From the NCBI GenBank assembly GCA_017623215.1, contig JAGAPO010000107.1, positions 1 to 64,000 on the forward strand: a stretch of DNA of 64,000 nucleotides, in the 5' to 3' direction. Shown one piece after another: positions 1 to 8,221 of this stretch. The stretch comes from Lachnospiraceae bacterium (lineage in GTDB: Bacteria > Bacillota > Clostridia > Lachnospirales > Lachnospiraceae). Positions within the stretch are counted from its first letter, which is position 1; every line of letters begins with the position of its first letter. The position numbers were made by a program, and so were the translations under genes. The notes under the pieces were generated by a model. That model did not search any database, was not told the origin of the DNA, and was given only the letters and a program-made list of their open reading frames with translations.

Positions 1-28
1 AGTATTTCTCTTGTGATACAATCGACAT
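1..28 (-). CDS. 5' end of an unidentified gene running off the window
   Basis: An ATG on the minus strand at 26-28 is preceded by a good Shine-Dalgarno (GAAAGGAG) about 9 nt upstream. It opens a frame beginning MSIVSQEKY that leaves the window. Only nine residues are visible, so no product can be named. The gene lies in the same direction as the nitrogenase-like operon, but a hairpin leader separates the two. Confidence 0.5.
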
Positions 29-99
29 GCAAGGATTCTCCTTTCTGATGCATTGGTTTCTCGACAACTCCAATATATCATATCAAAGTGAATCCTTGC
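29..99 (-). promoter_or_regulatory. Leader hairpin able to sequester the SD of the left-edge gene
   Basis: A perfect 10-bp inverted repeat, GCAAGGATTC with GAATCCTTGC, pairs 90-99 with 29-38. On the minus strand the 3' arm ends directly at the ATG at 28 and lies just beside the AAAGGAG, so folding would hide the translation start. On the plus strand the same repeat is followed by six T, so it could also be a terminator for a plus-strand transcript, but no plus-strand gene is seen here. The roughly 50-nt loop holds a second small stem (ATTGG/CCAAT). Confidence 0.45.
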
Positions 100-186
100 T
101 TTTTTATTTTTGTGTTACCTATCTATTGTACCTCAACAATGGATTTTATAGATATTTAAGGAATTAACGGCTTATTTAATGAAAGA

Positions 187-208
187 GCGCATCCGTTCTT
201 CCATGCGT
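187..208. terminator. Short hairpin after the nitrogenase-like operon
   Basis: The arms GCGCAT and ATGCGT form a six-pair stem just downstream of the last minus-strand gene of the cluster, which stops at 214. The T-run is stronger on the plus side. On the minus side it is followed only by CTCTTTCATT, so this is a weak or bidirectional terminator. Confidence 0.35.
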
Positions 209-213
209 TTTTG

Positions 214-663
214 TTAACTGTCAAGTCCTTTTGCAATCTCTCTCAGGGACTGATGGGTATCAACCTTGTTATAATATTTGATGATTTTTTTCAAAGCATC
301 CTCAATCCTTAAGTCTATTTCAAAAACACTAATCGCTTTCTTTTCCAGTTCTTTATATATTTTGAAACCAATCTTCGTACATATCAGGCATCGACAATCC
401 GCAATCAGCGACAATTTGGGCGAATCAGCACCGCTGCATCCGCTTCCGCCTCCACAGCCTGTTTTGCCTGCGCAGCCCCGACCTGCGTTTGATGTGACCT
501 GCGTTTGCTTTTCAGCTGTTGTTTCCTTCTCTGACCTGCGAACCTCCAAAAGCTCATGGCTTCCCTTATCATCCACTTCTATGATCAAGAATTCTTCTGC
601 CTCCCTGAAGCTTCTGTCAATGGTCACTCCATCCGAGGATGCTATTGCGATTTTGTAAGACAT
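214..663 (-). CDS. NifX/NafY-like cofactor-binding protein with Cys-rich insert
   Basis: A 149-residue protein of the dinitrogenase Fe-Mo cofactor family (the fold of NifX, VnfX and the NifB C-terminus). Known members carry or chaperone NifB-co and FeMo-co precursors. The family pattern is visible at the N-terminus (YKIAIASSDG) and in the core (CTKIGF). An unusual hydrophilic insert at residues about 45-80 contains Cys64, Cys70 and Cys76 at six-residue intervals among glycines, and Cys90, Cys92 and Cys95 follow. The start is set by AGGAGGTGACAGGAC before the ATG. It overlaps the end of the upstream NifX-like gene by 22 nt, so the two are translationally linked. I infer a role in holding or delivering an Fe-S precursor cluster to the D/K-like complex; a regulatory or metal-sensing role is also possible. 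Confidence 0.75.
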   Translation of the reverse strand: MSYKIAIASSDGVTIDRSFREAEEFLIIEVDDKGSHELLEVRRSEKETTAEKQTQVTSNAGRGCAGKTGCGGGSGCSGADSPKLSLIADCRCLICTKIGFKIYKELEKKAISVFEIDLRIEDALKKIIKYYNKVDTHQSLREIAKGLDS

Positions 664-1052
664 GTCCTGTCACCTCCTGCTTTTCTGCCTGATAAATCAC
701 GAATCATGTTTTGAATCTCTATATAATTCAGCATTTGCTCAAGGGACTCGCTGATTATTCCTGGGAGCTCGAATACTTTAATCCCTTTTGCCTCCACGGC
801 ATTTGCTGCTCTATAACCGATTCGGCTGACCAGCACATATTCACAATCAGCAATCCGTTCTATCGCCTCGTCCAACCGGTCATCCTTATGATCGCCGCCT
901 TCACAGAAAGCAGTTACCTGTCGTATTTCTTTTAACCTCAATGGTTCTCTGTGTTCGGTATCAGCTTCTATTATGTAAAATACTTCCGCTTTGCCAAAAT
1001 GCTGATTTACAACCTTTCCATCTGTTGATGCAACGGCAATCTTAGTTTTCAT
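642..1052 (-). CDS. NifX/NafY-like cofactor-binding protein
   Basis: About 136 residues of the same family, starting MKTKIAVAS. The classical motif NQHFGKAEVFYIIE is present, with the His-Phe-Gly that is conserved in NifX/VnfX-type proteins. I chose the ATG at 1052 because GAGGAG lies 8 nt upstream; the longer GTG start at 1067 would place that SD inside the gene. It directly follows a 35-codon ORF and overlaps the second NifX-like gene. In characterised systems such proteins bind NifB-co or FeMo-co. Two paralogs beside NifB, NifH and D/K-like genes suggest handling of a NifB-derived cluster here, which is inference. Confidence 0.8.
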   Translation of the reverse strand: MKTKIAVASTDGKVVNQHFGKAEVFYIIEADTEHREPLRLKEIRQVTAFCEGGDHKDDRLDEAIERIADCEYVLVSRIGYRAANAVEAKGIKVFELPGIISESLEQMLNYIEIQNMIRDLSGRKAGGDRTCLTKSQ

Positions 1053-1053
1053 C

Positions 1054-1161
1054 TCAGTTCTCCTCACAAGCAGCGTACACCGCTTTCATCTCCGGCTGTC
1101 CGGTCAGCTCTGCTCCATTCCTCACCGCCTCTGTCATACCGGAACCGATCAGCCTCTTCAT
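1054..1161 (-). CDS. Small 35-residue ORF coupled to the radical SAM gene
   Basis: The ATG at 1161 overlaps the stop of the radical SAM gene in an ATGA arrangement, and the TGA stop is two bases from the next ATG (NifX-like). The peptide begins MKRLIGSGMTEAVRNG, is mixed hydrophilic, and has one Cys near its C-terminus (AACEEN). I do not recognise it. The tight coupling on both sides argues for real translation. It could be a small subunit, a radical SAM substrate, or only a coupling ORF that keeps ribosomes moving into the next gene. Confidence 0.45.
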   Translation of the reverse strand: MKRLIGSGMTEAVRNGAELTGQPEMKAVYAACEEN

Positions 1162-1760
1162 TTTTGGAATTCCCGAATCCGATATTTTACTCCAAGCCCT
1201 TCACAGATTTTTCTGCACTGCTCTTCCTCCTGCTCCGACAGAGTAGTGGAAACCGTTGTCATGGTAACGGAAGGAACATAATTTTTAATCCGGCGTGTAA
1301 AATCAAGCAAACTTGAAAATGCAGCAATTCCAAAAATATTTCTGGTGAGTTCATAATAGCGGACCGGATCAGGTGTATTCAGACTAATGCTTACAGCGTC
1401 AAAATTGCCTTTAAACTGCGGCGTTATATCTTCTCTGTGACTCAGGTTTCCAAGTCCATTCGTATTCATGCGGATAGGAAGATCGCAGACGCCGCGAAGA
1501 TAATGGCAGATTTCTACCGCGTCTTCCATCCGTTCCGACGGTTCCCCGTATCCACAGAATACGATTTCCTTGTACTTCGATAGATCTCGTTCCTTCAGAA
1601 GAGCAATTACCTCATCAACAGATGGTTCCCGTTCGAGCCACAGACTGCCCGAATCATCCATGTGGTCTCTGCTCTGCCTGATGCAGAACGTGCATGCGCA
1701 GGTGCATCGATTTGTAAAATTAATATATAATCCGTTATGAACTTCATATAATACATTCAT
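1158..1760 (-). CDS. Short radical SAM protein (TatD-associated-like)
   Basis: A 200-residue minimal radical SAM enzyme with the [4Fe-4S]-binding CX3CX2C at Cys19, Cys23 and Cys26. A glycine-rich SAM-binding motif, CGYGEPSER, lies about residue 70. It has no SPASM or other C-terminal cluster domain. The N-terminus (LYINFTNRCT) resembles the small TatD-linked radical SAM family, whose reaction is not known to me. The start is an ATG with GAGGTGA 7 nt upstream. It lies 76 nt after nifH and overlaps the small ORF at 1054-1161. The operon context suggests a maturation or activation step for the nitrogenase-like complex, or modification of its substrate. Confidence 0.75.
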   Translation of the reverse strand: MNVLYEVHNGLYINFTNRCTCACTFCIRQSRDHMDDSGSLWLEREPSVDEVIALLKERDLSKYKEIVFCGYGEPSERMEDAVEICHYLRGVCDLPIRMNTNGLGNLSHREDITPQFKGNFDAVSISLNTPDPVRYYELTRNIFGIAAFSSLLDFTRRIKNYVPSVTMTTVSTTLSEQEEEQCRKICEGLGVKYRIREFQK

Positions 1761-1836
1761 TTTGTCACCTCAATATCATATGCAGTCTCCCCATAAAGCC
1801 TGCGGTCTAATCTTACGGCATAATACAGCTGCAATC

Positions 1837-2688
<852 letters not shown>

Positions 2689-2796
2689 TCATTTCTCCTC
2701 ACATAAATATTTATTTTCTTATATTAATAATTTTTGAACTTTTAACCGGCAATCCCATTGCCAAGGCACCGATGAGGTTCCCTGAGTCTCCTGCTC

Positions 2797-4125
2797 CTAC
2801 GCAAGGGTTCCCATCGGATCCCACGGCGGCAATAAAATGGGGGTCTCCTCATACTGACTCAGCTGCTCCTGGCTTAAATATTTCTTATTGATAATGATCT
2901 GATAAGTGAAGTCATCAAACCAGGCATCACTTGCCACATAATATCCTCTATAGCCAACTTCCTCACCCCAGCTATTTTCAATTTTCCAGCGATTGGGTCT
3001 GCCGTTCTCATCCAGATTCACTCCTGTCAGCACCATTGCATGGTTCATAGCACTCTCACGATAATCCAGGCGATCCTCCTTCGTCAGCGTTTGATCCAAT
3101 CCGCCTAAAAATTCTCCATATACAAAAGATGCCGGATCCCAGATTCCCTGGTTCCTGTGACCATATTTTCCGCAGTCACTTCCGAACCATACCGGTTCTC
3201 CCGCCTTAAGCTGCCGAATTGCCAGTTCCTTAAAATCCGCAATCGGAAGGTTCAGATAGCGGACATTCTTTCCGACTACATTTCCCAGATATTCAACCGT
3301 GTAAGATTTACCATACGGTTTATCCTTCGTAGGAGAGTTTATCACACTGATAAAATCCGACAAATTAAGCTTAACATATTTCTCGTAGAAGGTCTTCGGT
3401 GTAAGTCCTCTCTCTCTGTGATATACCTTTTGTTTATCTACATATTCATAATCAAAGACCTGTGTCGGACGTCCGAATACGATGCTGAGTGCCTTGAACA
3501 ATTCAGCCAGCATTTCTTCTTTTCTTGCAGTCGGATCGATCCCCTCTGCTACCAATCTCCGAAGCTCCGCAGCATCCTTATGAAGCGTAGTATTAAAGAT
3601 ACGATTCAGAGTACGAGTATTCGTTGAATTTGCGGTCTCCGGCATAACACTTTCCGGAACAATCCCATATTTTTCAATCAATCCAACTACCATATCCCAC
3701 TGTCCGCCATCGCTGACACCGGATAATGCCCAGTGAACGGTCCGATCGGTAAGCGGACGGTCCGCCGTATCAATGATAACTTCCAGGAAATGATTGTACT
3801 TTTCAATTTTATCCCAGAACGCAATGTAATTGCCCGAAAGAGTAACACGATCCTGATTCGTATTCCTGGCAACTTCTTCTCTTAGAAGATTCATGGTTGC
3901 AAACAGCCAGCACCTTCCACTCTGTTTTTGTGCTGTAACAGCACTTGTCGGTACTTCAACATTAAAAGCATACTGCAGCTTTGAAGCTGCAACCGGATCG
4001 ACTACAAGCTCAGCAAGCTCTGTCTTATATGCGGCAGCCGTAAGGACTCGAGCCTGAGGATCCTCATCATATTGTTGATAAAAGCGGGTGATTAAATCCG
4101 CTGAGATTTCTTTTGCATTCTTCAT
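2797..4125 (-). CDS. pepC: Cysteine aminopeptidase C (bleomycin hydrolase family, C1B)
   Basis: A 442-residue papain-fold peptidase. The catalytic Cys72 lies in SGRCWLFATMN, His362 in AMNHAMVLTG and Asn384 in IENSWGEE. Family members form cytoplasmic hexameric barrels and remove N-terminal residues from peptides; bleomycin hydrolases also open homocysteine thiolactone. There is no signal peptide. The ATG at 4125 is chosen because GAAAGGAG sits upstream, whereas the ORF opens nine codons earlier. It follows oppF by 61 nt and precedes nifH, so in this operon it probably cleaves what the Opp transporter imports. An aminopeptidase inside a nitrogenase-like operon is highly unusual. Confidence 0.92.
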   Translation of the reverse strand: MKNAKEISADLITRFYQQYDEDPQARVLTAAAYKTELAELVVDPVAASKLQYAFNVEVPTSAVTAQKQSGRCWLFATMNLLREEVARNTNQDRVTLSGNYIAFWDKIEKYNHFLEVIIDTADRPLTDRTVHWALSGVSDGGQWDMVVGLIEKYGIVPESVMPETANSTNTRTLNRIFNTTLHKDAAELRRLVAEGIDPTARKEEMLAELFKALSIVFGRPTQVFDYEYVDKQKVYHRERGLTPKTFYEKYVKLNLSDFISVINSPTKDKPYGKSYTVEYLGNVVGKNVRYLNLPIADFKELAIRQLKAGEPVWFGSDCGKYGHRNQGIWDPASFVYGEFLGGLDQTLTKEDRLDYRESAMNHAMVLTGVNLDENGRPNRWKIENSWGEEVGYRGYYVASDAWFDDFTYQIIINKKYLSQEQLSQYEETPILLPPWDPMGTLA

Positions 4126-4186
4126 ACTTGTCTCCTTTCCATCCGTTATCATCGTTTATTCTAAGTCCTTTTGTGCAATACGCAGC

Positions 4187-5113
4187 CTATCGCCAATCCA
4201 TCCAGTTGCAAAGTTCTTCCTCCGTTGCCAATACCATATGCGTATCACCAACATAGTGCCGGGTTCCCAGATTATAATCAATTCCACTCGTTGTATAATC
4301 GTAGCTCGTTGCAATCCTGTTTCGCTCCTTGATCGGATCCGGATTCGGGATGGCAGATAACAATGACTGGGTATAGGGATGAATCGGGTTATTAAAAATA
4401 TCATCCTTGGTTCCCATCTCTACCAGATGTCCCAGATGAAGAACTCCAATATGATTGGAGATATGCTTTACCATTGCAAGGTCATGGGCAATGAACAGGT
4501 AGGTCGTTCCGAGCTGCTCCTGAATATCCTTCATCATATTGATAACCTGGGCCTGGATGGAAATATCCAGAGCACTGATCGCTTCATCCGCAATAATCAA
4601 ATCGGGATTCAGGATCAGCGCTCTCGCAATTCCGATTCTCTGTCTCTGACCACCGGAAAACTGATGTGGATACCGGTCGAGATGCTCTCGCGAAAGCCCT
4701 ACCTTCTCGAGAATCTGAACGACCTTTTCCTCACGTTCCTTCTTTGAACTGTATAAATGATGTACATCCAATCCCTGAGCAACAATATCAATGACTTTCT
4801 TTCTCGGATTCAACGATGCCATTGGATCCTGAAAGATCATCTGCATCTTCTGCCTGAGCTCCGTCTCTTGTGCTGCCGTCAATTTACCGGAAATATCCTG
4901 GTTATTAAAATAAATTTCGCCTGAGGTTGGATTATACAGCCGAATTACCGAACGACCAATCGTCGACTTTCCGCTTCCCGACTCTCCTACAAGCCCAAAT
5001 GTCTCTCCGCGTTCAATCTTAAAGCTTACTCCGTCCACAGCCTTCACAACTTTCCCCTTTTCAGCCGGGAAATACTGCTTGAGGTTCTTTACTTCCAATA
5101 TTACATCACTCAT
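4187..5113 (-). CDS. oppF: Oligopeptide ABC transporter ATPase OppF-like
   Basis: A 308-residue ABC ATPase of the Opp/Dpp type. Walker A is GESGSGKST (about residues 41-49), the Q-loop is FQDPMASLNP, the signature is FSGGQRQRIGIARAL, Walker B is LIIADEAISALD, and the H-loop is FIAHDL. The C-terminal oligopeptide extension, HPYTQSLLSAIPNPDP, is also present. The start overlaps the stop of oppD by 4 nt. It should work with OppD as the heterodimeric motor that drives OppB/OppC. Confidence 0.93.
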   Translation of the reverse strand: MSDVILEVKNLKQYFPAEKGKVVKAVDGVSFKIERGETFGLVGESGSGKSTIGRSVIRLYNPTSGEIYFNNQDISGKLTAAQETELRQKMQMIFQDPMASLNPRKKVIDIVAQGLDVHHLYSSKKEREEKVVQILEKVGLSREHLDRYPHQFSGGQRQRIGIARALILNPDLIIADEAISALDISIQAQVINMMKDIQEQLGTTYLFIAHDLAMVKHISNHIGVLHLGHLVEMGTKDDIFNNPIHPYTQSLLSAIPNPDPIKERNRIATSYDYTTSGIDYNLGTRHYVGDTHMVLATEEELCNWMDWR

Positions 5114-6201
5114 ATGAATAATCCTTCCTGCAGAGTCTGCTGAATTCGTTTCTGAAGGCCAATCGGCGGATGTACTTCCGGTGCATCCGGGTGCAGCAAC
5201 CAGGTGGAAGCTTCATGAGTATCCGAAATCTTGAATACCGGTGGTTCTTCCTCAAAATCAATGTTTAATGCATAACGGTTTCTGGGAGCAAAGGCATCTC
5301 CCTTCACCTCATGCAGCAGATTCGCGGGGCTGCCCGGAATCGTATACAAGCGCTCCCCATCTGAATCCAGGGAAGGAATAGCAGATAAAAGGCCCCAGGT
5401 ATAGGGATGCTTCGGGTCATAGAACACCTCATAGGACGTGCCTTTTTCAACGATTTTTCCTGCGTACATGATAGCAACCGTATTTGCAACCTTCGCAACA
5501 ACCCCAAGATCATGCGTAATATAGATAATGGAAAGATTCCGCTGCTTCTGCAGCTTCTGAATCAATTCCAGAATTCGTGCCTGAATCGTCACATCCAGAG
5601 CCGTGGTCGGCTCATCACAAATCAAAATATCGGGATTACATCCAATTGCAATGGCAATAACAACTCTCTGTCTCATACCGCCTGACAGCTGATGCGCATA
5701 GCTCTTCATTACATGTTCCGGATTCACGATGCCAACCTGTGTCAGAAGATTAACCGCTTCGTTCCAGGCATCTTTCCTATTCATCTTTCGATGTTTGCGG
5801 ATTCCTTCCATAACCTGCTTCCCGATTGACATGGTTGGGTTTAAGGATGTCATCGGATCCTGAAAGACCATCGCAATCCTCTGACCGCAGTAATGCCTGA
5901 TAATCTGTTTTCTCGGAAGGCTCAGAAGATTCCTTGTCACCTTCTCTCCGTTCTCTTCGTAGGTATACAGGATTTCTCCATGATTGACATGTTCATTTTT
6001 ACTGGTAATTCCCATAATGGACTTTACGGTAACCGATTTTCCGCTTCCTGATTCGCCTACAATTGCAAGGGTCTCCCCCCTATGAAGGTCTAAATTTACA
6101 CCGCGGATGGCATTCACGGTACCGGCGGAGGTCTGGAACGATATGGACAAGTCTTTGATTTCCAATATTTTTTCTGTATATGCCGTTTCTGTATATGCCA
6201 T
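5110..6201 (-). CDS. oppD: Oligopeptide ABC transporter ATPase OppD-like
   Basis: A 363-residue ABC ATPase with Walker A GESGSGKSV, Q-loop FQDPMTSLNP, signature LSGGMRQRVVIAIAI, Walker B ILICDEPTTALD and H-loop YITHDLG. The Opp/Dpp C-terminal extension (HPYTWGLLSAIPSLD) is followed by an unusually long tail with no extra Cys cluster. It is preceded by oppC (14 nt gap) and overlaps oppF by 4 nt. It pairs with OppF as the cytoplasmic motor of the importer. Confidence 0.93.
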   Translation of the reverse strand: MAYTETAYTEKILEIKDLSISFQTSAGTVNAIRGVNLDLHRGETLAIVGESGSGKSVTVKSIMGITSKNEHVNHGEILYTYEENGEKVTRNLLSLPRKQIIRHYCGQRIAMVFQDPMTSLNPTMSIGKQVMEGIRKHRKMNRKDAWNEAVNLLTQVGIVNPEHVMKSYAHQLSGGMRQRVVIAIAIGCNPDILICDEPTTALDVTIQARILELIQKLQKQRNLSIIYITHDLGVVAKVANTVAIMYAGKIVEKGTSYEVFYDPKHPYTWGLLSAIPSLDSDGERLYTIPGSPANLLHEVKGDAFAPRNRYALNIDFEEEPPVFKISDTHEASTWLLHPDAPEVHPPIGLQKRIQQTLQEGLFI

Positions 6202-6214
6202 AGTAAAACCTCCT

Positions 6215-7207
6215 TTACATATCCTTCATCTTGGGATCTAAAGCATCCCGAATTCCGTCTGCAACCAGATTAAGTGCAATCATCAGGACTGCGAACAAAA
6301 CCGCGGGTACGAGCAGCTGGTATGGATATGTCAACATCGTTTTGTAGCCATCACTGATCATGGAACCAAGTGACGCCTGCGGTGCAGGAATACCGAGTCC
6401 GATATAGGATAAGAACGATTCCATAAAGATTGCACTGGGAATGGAGGTCATTGTCATAATGATAATCTGACCAAACGTATTCGGTAAAATCTCGCCAAAA
6501 ATGATATTCCTGTCCCTGACTCCCAAGGTACGGCATGCCAGTACATACTCCTGCTCCTTTAGCTTCAGCGTCTGTGCACGAACCAGACAGCTCATGCCAA
6601 TCCACCCCGAAATCAAAAGTGCAACAATGATGCTTCCAACACCAGGCTTTAAAACAATCATAAGCATCGTTACAATGACCAGTCTCGGTATGCTGTGAAT
6701 GATCTCAATGAGACGCTGCATGATGATATCCACCTTACCGCCATAATAGCCACAGATAAGCCCATAGGTTACACCGATAATCATATCAACTCCGGCTGCT
6801 ATCACGGCAATCAAAAGAGAAATTCTTGCTCCCGAGAATACACGCGTGAAAATGTCACGCCCCAGACTATCTGTTCCCAGATAAAAATATTTATCATAAA
6901 GGCCGGCTTTTTCATACACATTGATCCCCTTCCAGGTTCCGTCAAAGATACCCAATTTTTCGAGACCCGGAATTCGCGGCGGAAGATTCTGATAAGCTGT
7001 ATTTATCGCGTCATGAGTGTAGGGACTTATTATCGGTCCGAAAATTGCCAACAGAATAATCAAAACAATAAGTATAAATCCAACCACAGCACCTTTATTT
7101 TTCTGAAACCGGTATATTTTCTCTTTGATTTCATTCTGTCCGGAAAAATTATGATCGATTTCAATATTGTCTGACATTTCATGAAAATCAAAACGTCCAT
7201 TACTCAT
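6215..7207 (-). CDS. oppC: Oligopeptide ABC transporter permease OppC-like
   Basis: A 330-residue permease. A cytoplasmic N-terminal segment with a first membrane helix (about residues 37-60, GAVVGFILIVLIILLAIFG) is followed by the extracytoplasmic loop typical of OppC/DppC. The transporter core has the EAA-type motif near ACRTLGVRDRNIIFGEILPN. The N-terminus is rather long and acidic. It overlaps oppB by 4 nt. With OppB it forms the membrane channel. Confidence 0.92.
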   Translation of the reverse strand: MSNGRFDFHEMSDNIEIDHNFSGQNEIKEKIYRFQKNKGAVVGFILIVLIILLAIFGPIISPYTHDAINTAYQNLPPRIPGLEKLGIFDGTWKGINVYEKAGLYDKYFYLGTDSLGRDIFTRVFSGARISLLIAVIAAGVDMIIGVTYGLICGYYGGKVDIIMQRLIEIIHSIPRLVIVTMLMIVLKPGVGSIIVALLISGWIGMSCLVRAQTLKLKEQEYVLACRTLGVRDRNIIFGEILPNTFGQIIIMTMTSIPSAIFMESFLSYIGLGIPAPQASLGSMISDGYKTMLTYPYQLLVPAVLFAVLMIALNLVADGIRDALDPKMKDM

Positions 7208-8148
7208 GCCTTTTTCCCTCCTGACACACGAATTCTTGGATCAATGATGCCATACATAACATCCACAAACAACATCATCAGAATATATTCTGCACTGAAT
7301 ATGAAGGCAAGCGTAATCGTTACGTTGTAATCATTGACCTGCAATGCATTAATGAAAAGATTGCCAACTCCCGGAACGGAAAAAATGGATTCCACAACTG
7401 TACTGCCCGTCATCAGGCTGACTAACATAGGTCCCATAATTGTCAGAATCGTAATCATTGCATTGCGGAGGCCATGCCGAACAATTACAACAAAGCGGCT
7501 AAGTCCTTTGGATTCTGCAAGCTGGATATAATCCGAATCCATAACCTCAATCATCTCCGTTCTGGAATACCTGGCAATCGATGCTATCGGAGAAAAACTC
7601 AATGCAATTGTCGGCAGGATAGTCGATATAAACTCTTTTTTACTATTGTACAGCAGCGGCACCCACTTTAGTTTAAAGGCAAAGACATAGGCCAATCCAA
7701 GTGCAAAGACATAGGAGGGAACGCTGGCGCCAATCATGGATAACAGGGTGGCGCCGCTGTCCAATGGGGTATTATGCTTAAGAGCGGCAAATATTCCAAG
7801 AATCAGTCCAAACAAAGTTCCTATCAGCATTGCCTGTGCTCCAATTTTAATACTGAGTGTCAGACGGCCTTCCAGCATTTGTGAAATCGGCATATTATTC
7901 TGAATGACATAAGAAACGCCAAAATCACCGGAAAGCATATTCTTTACATAAAGTACAAATCGATACAAAACCGGCTTATCCAACCCATACTTGGCATACA
8001 GCACTTCAATCTGTTCATCTGTTATATTCCCCTCTGTCATATCAAATGGAGTGCCCGGCATAAACTCCAGCAATACAAACAAAATCAGCAAAATAATTAA
8101 TATCGTTACCACAGCGATGCCAAGTCGTTTTAAAATATATTTCCACAT
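7204..8148 (-). CDS. oppB: Oligopeptide ABC transporter permease OppB-like
   Basis: A 314-residue permease starting MWKYILKRLGIAVVTILIIL, the usual OppB/DppB first helix. The family sequence PGTPFD follows it, and the EAA loop lies near AESKGLSRFVVIVRHGLRN. About six membrane helices are expected. It is the first gene of oppBCDF. A stable hairpin in the 73-nt gap separates it from the upstream NifK-like gene, which may set its expression relative to the D/K-like pair. Confidence 0.92.
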   Translation of the reverse strand: MWKYILKRLGIAVVTILIILLILFVLLEFMPGTPFDMTEGNITDEQIEVLYAKYGLDKPVLYRFVLYVKNMLSGDFGVSYVIQNNMPISQMLEGRLTLSIKIGAQAMLIGTLFGLILGIFAALKHNTPLDSGATLLSMIGASVPSYVFALGLAYVFAFKLKWVPLLYNSKKEFISTILPTIALSFSPIASIARYSRTEMIEVMDSDYIQLAESKGLSRFVVIVRHGLRNAMITILTIMGPMLVSLMTGSTVVESIFSVPGVGNLFINALQVNDYNVTITLAFIFSAEYILMMLFVDVMYGIIDPRIRVSGGKKA

Positions 8149-8165
8149 ATTTATCCCTTCCCTGT

Positions 8166-8203
8166 AAAATCGGCCATCCAGCCGAAATGCTGTGGCCGAT
8201 TTT
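8166..8203 (-). terminator. Intercistronic hairpin between NifK-like gene and oppB
   Basis: An 11-bp perfect stem, AAAATCGGCCA paired with TGGCCGATTTT around a 16-nt loop, ends in four T on the minus strand. It sits in the middle of the operon. It may act as a partial terminator or as an mRNA processing or stability element that sets different levels for the D/K-like proteins and the transporter. Confidence 0.55.
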
Positions 8204-8221
8204 CATTCATCTATTTCTGAA

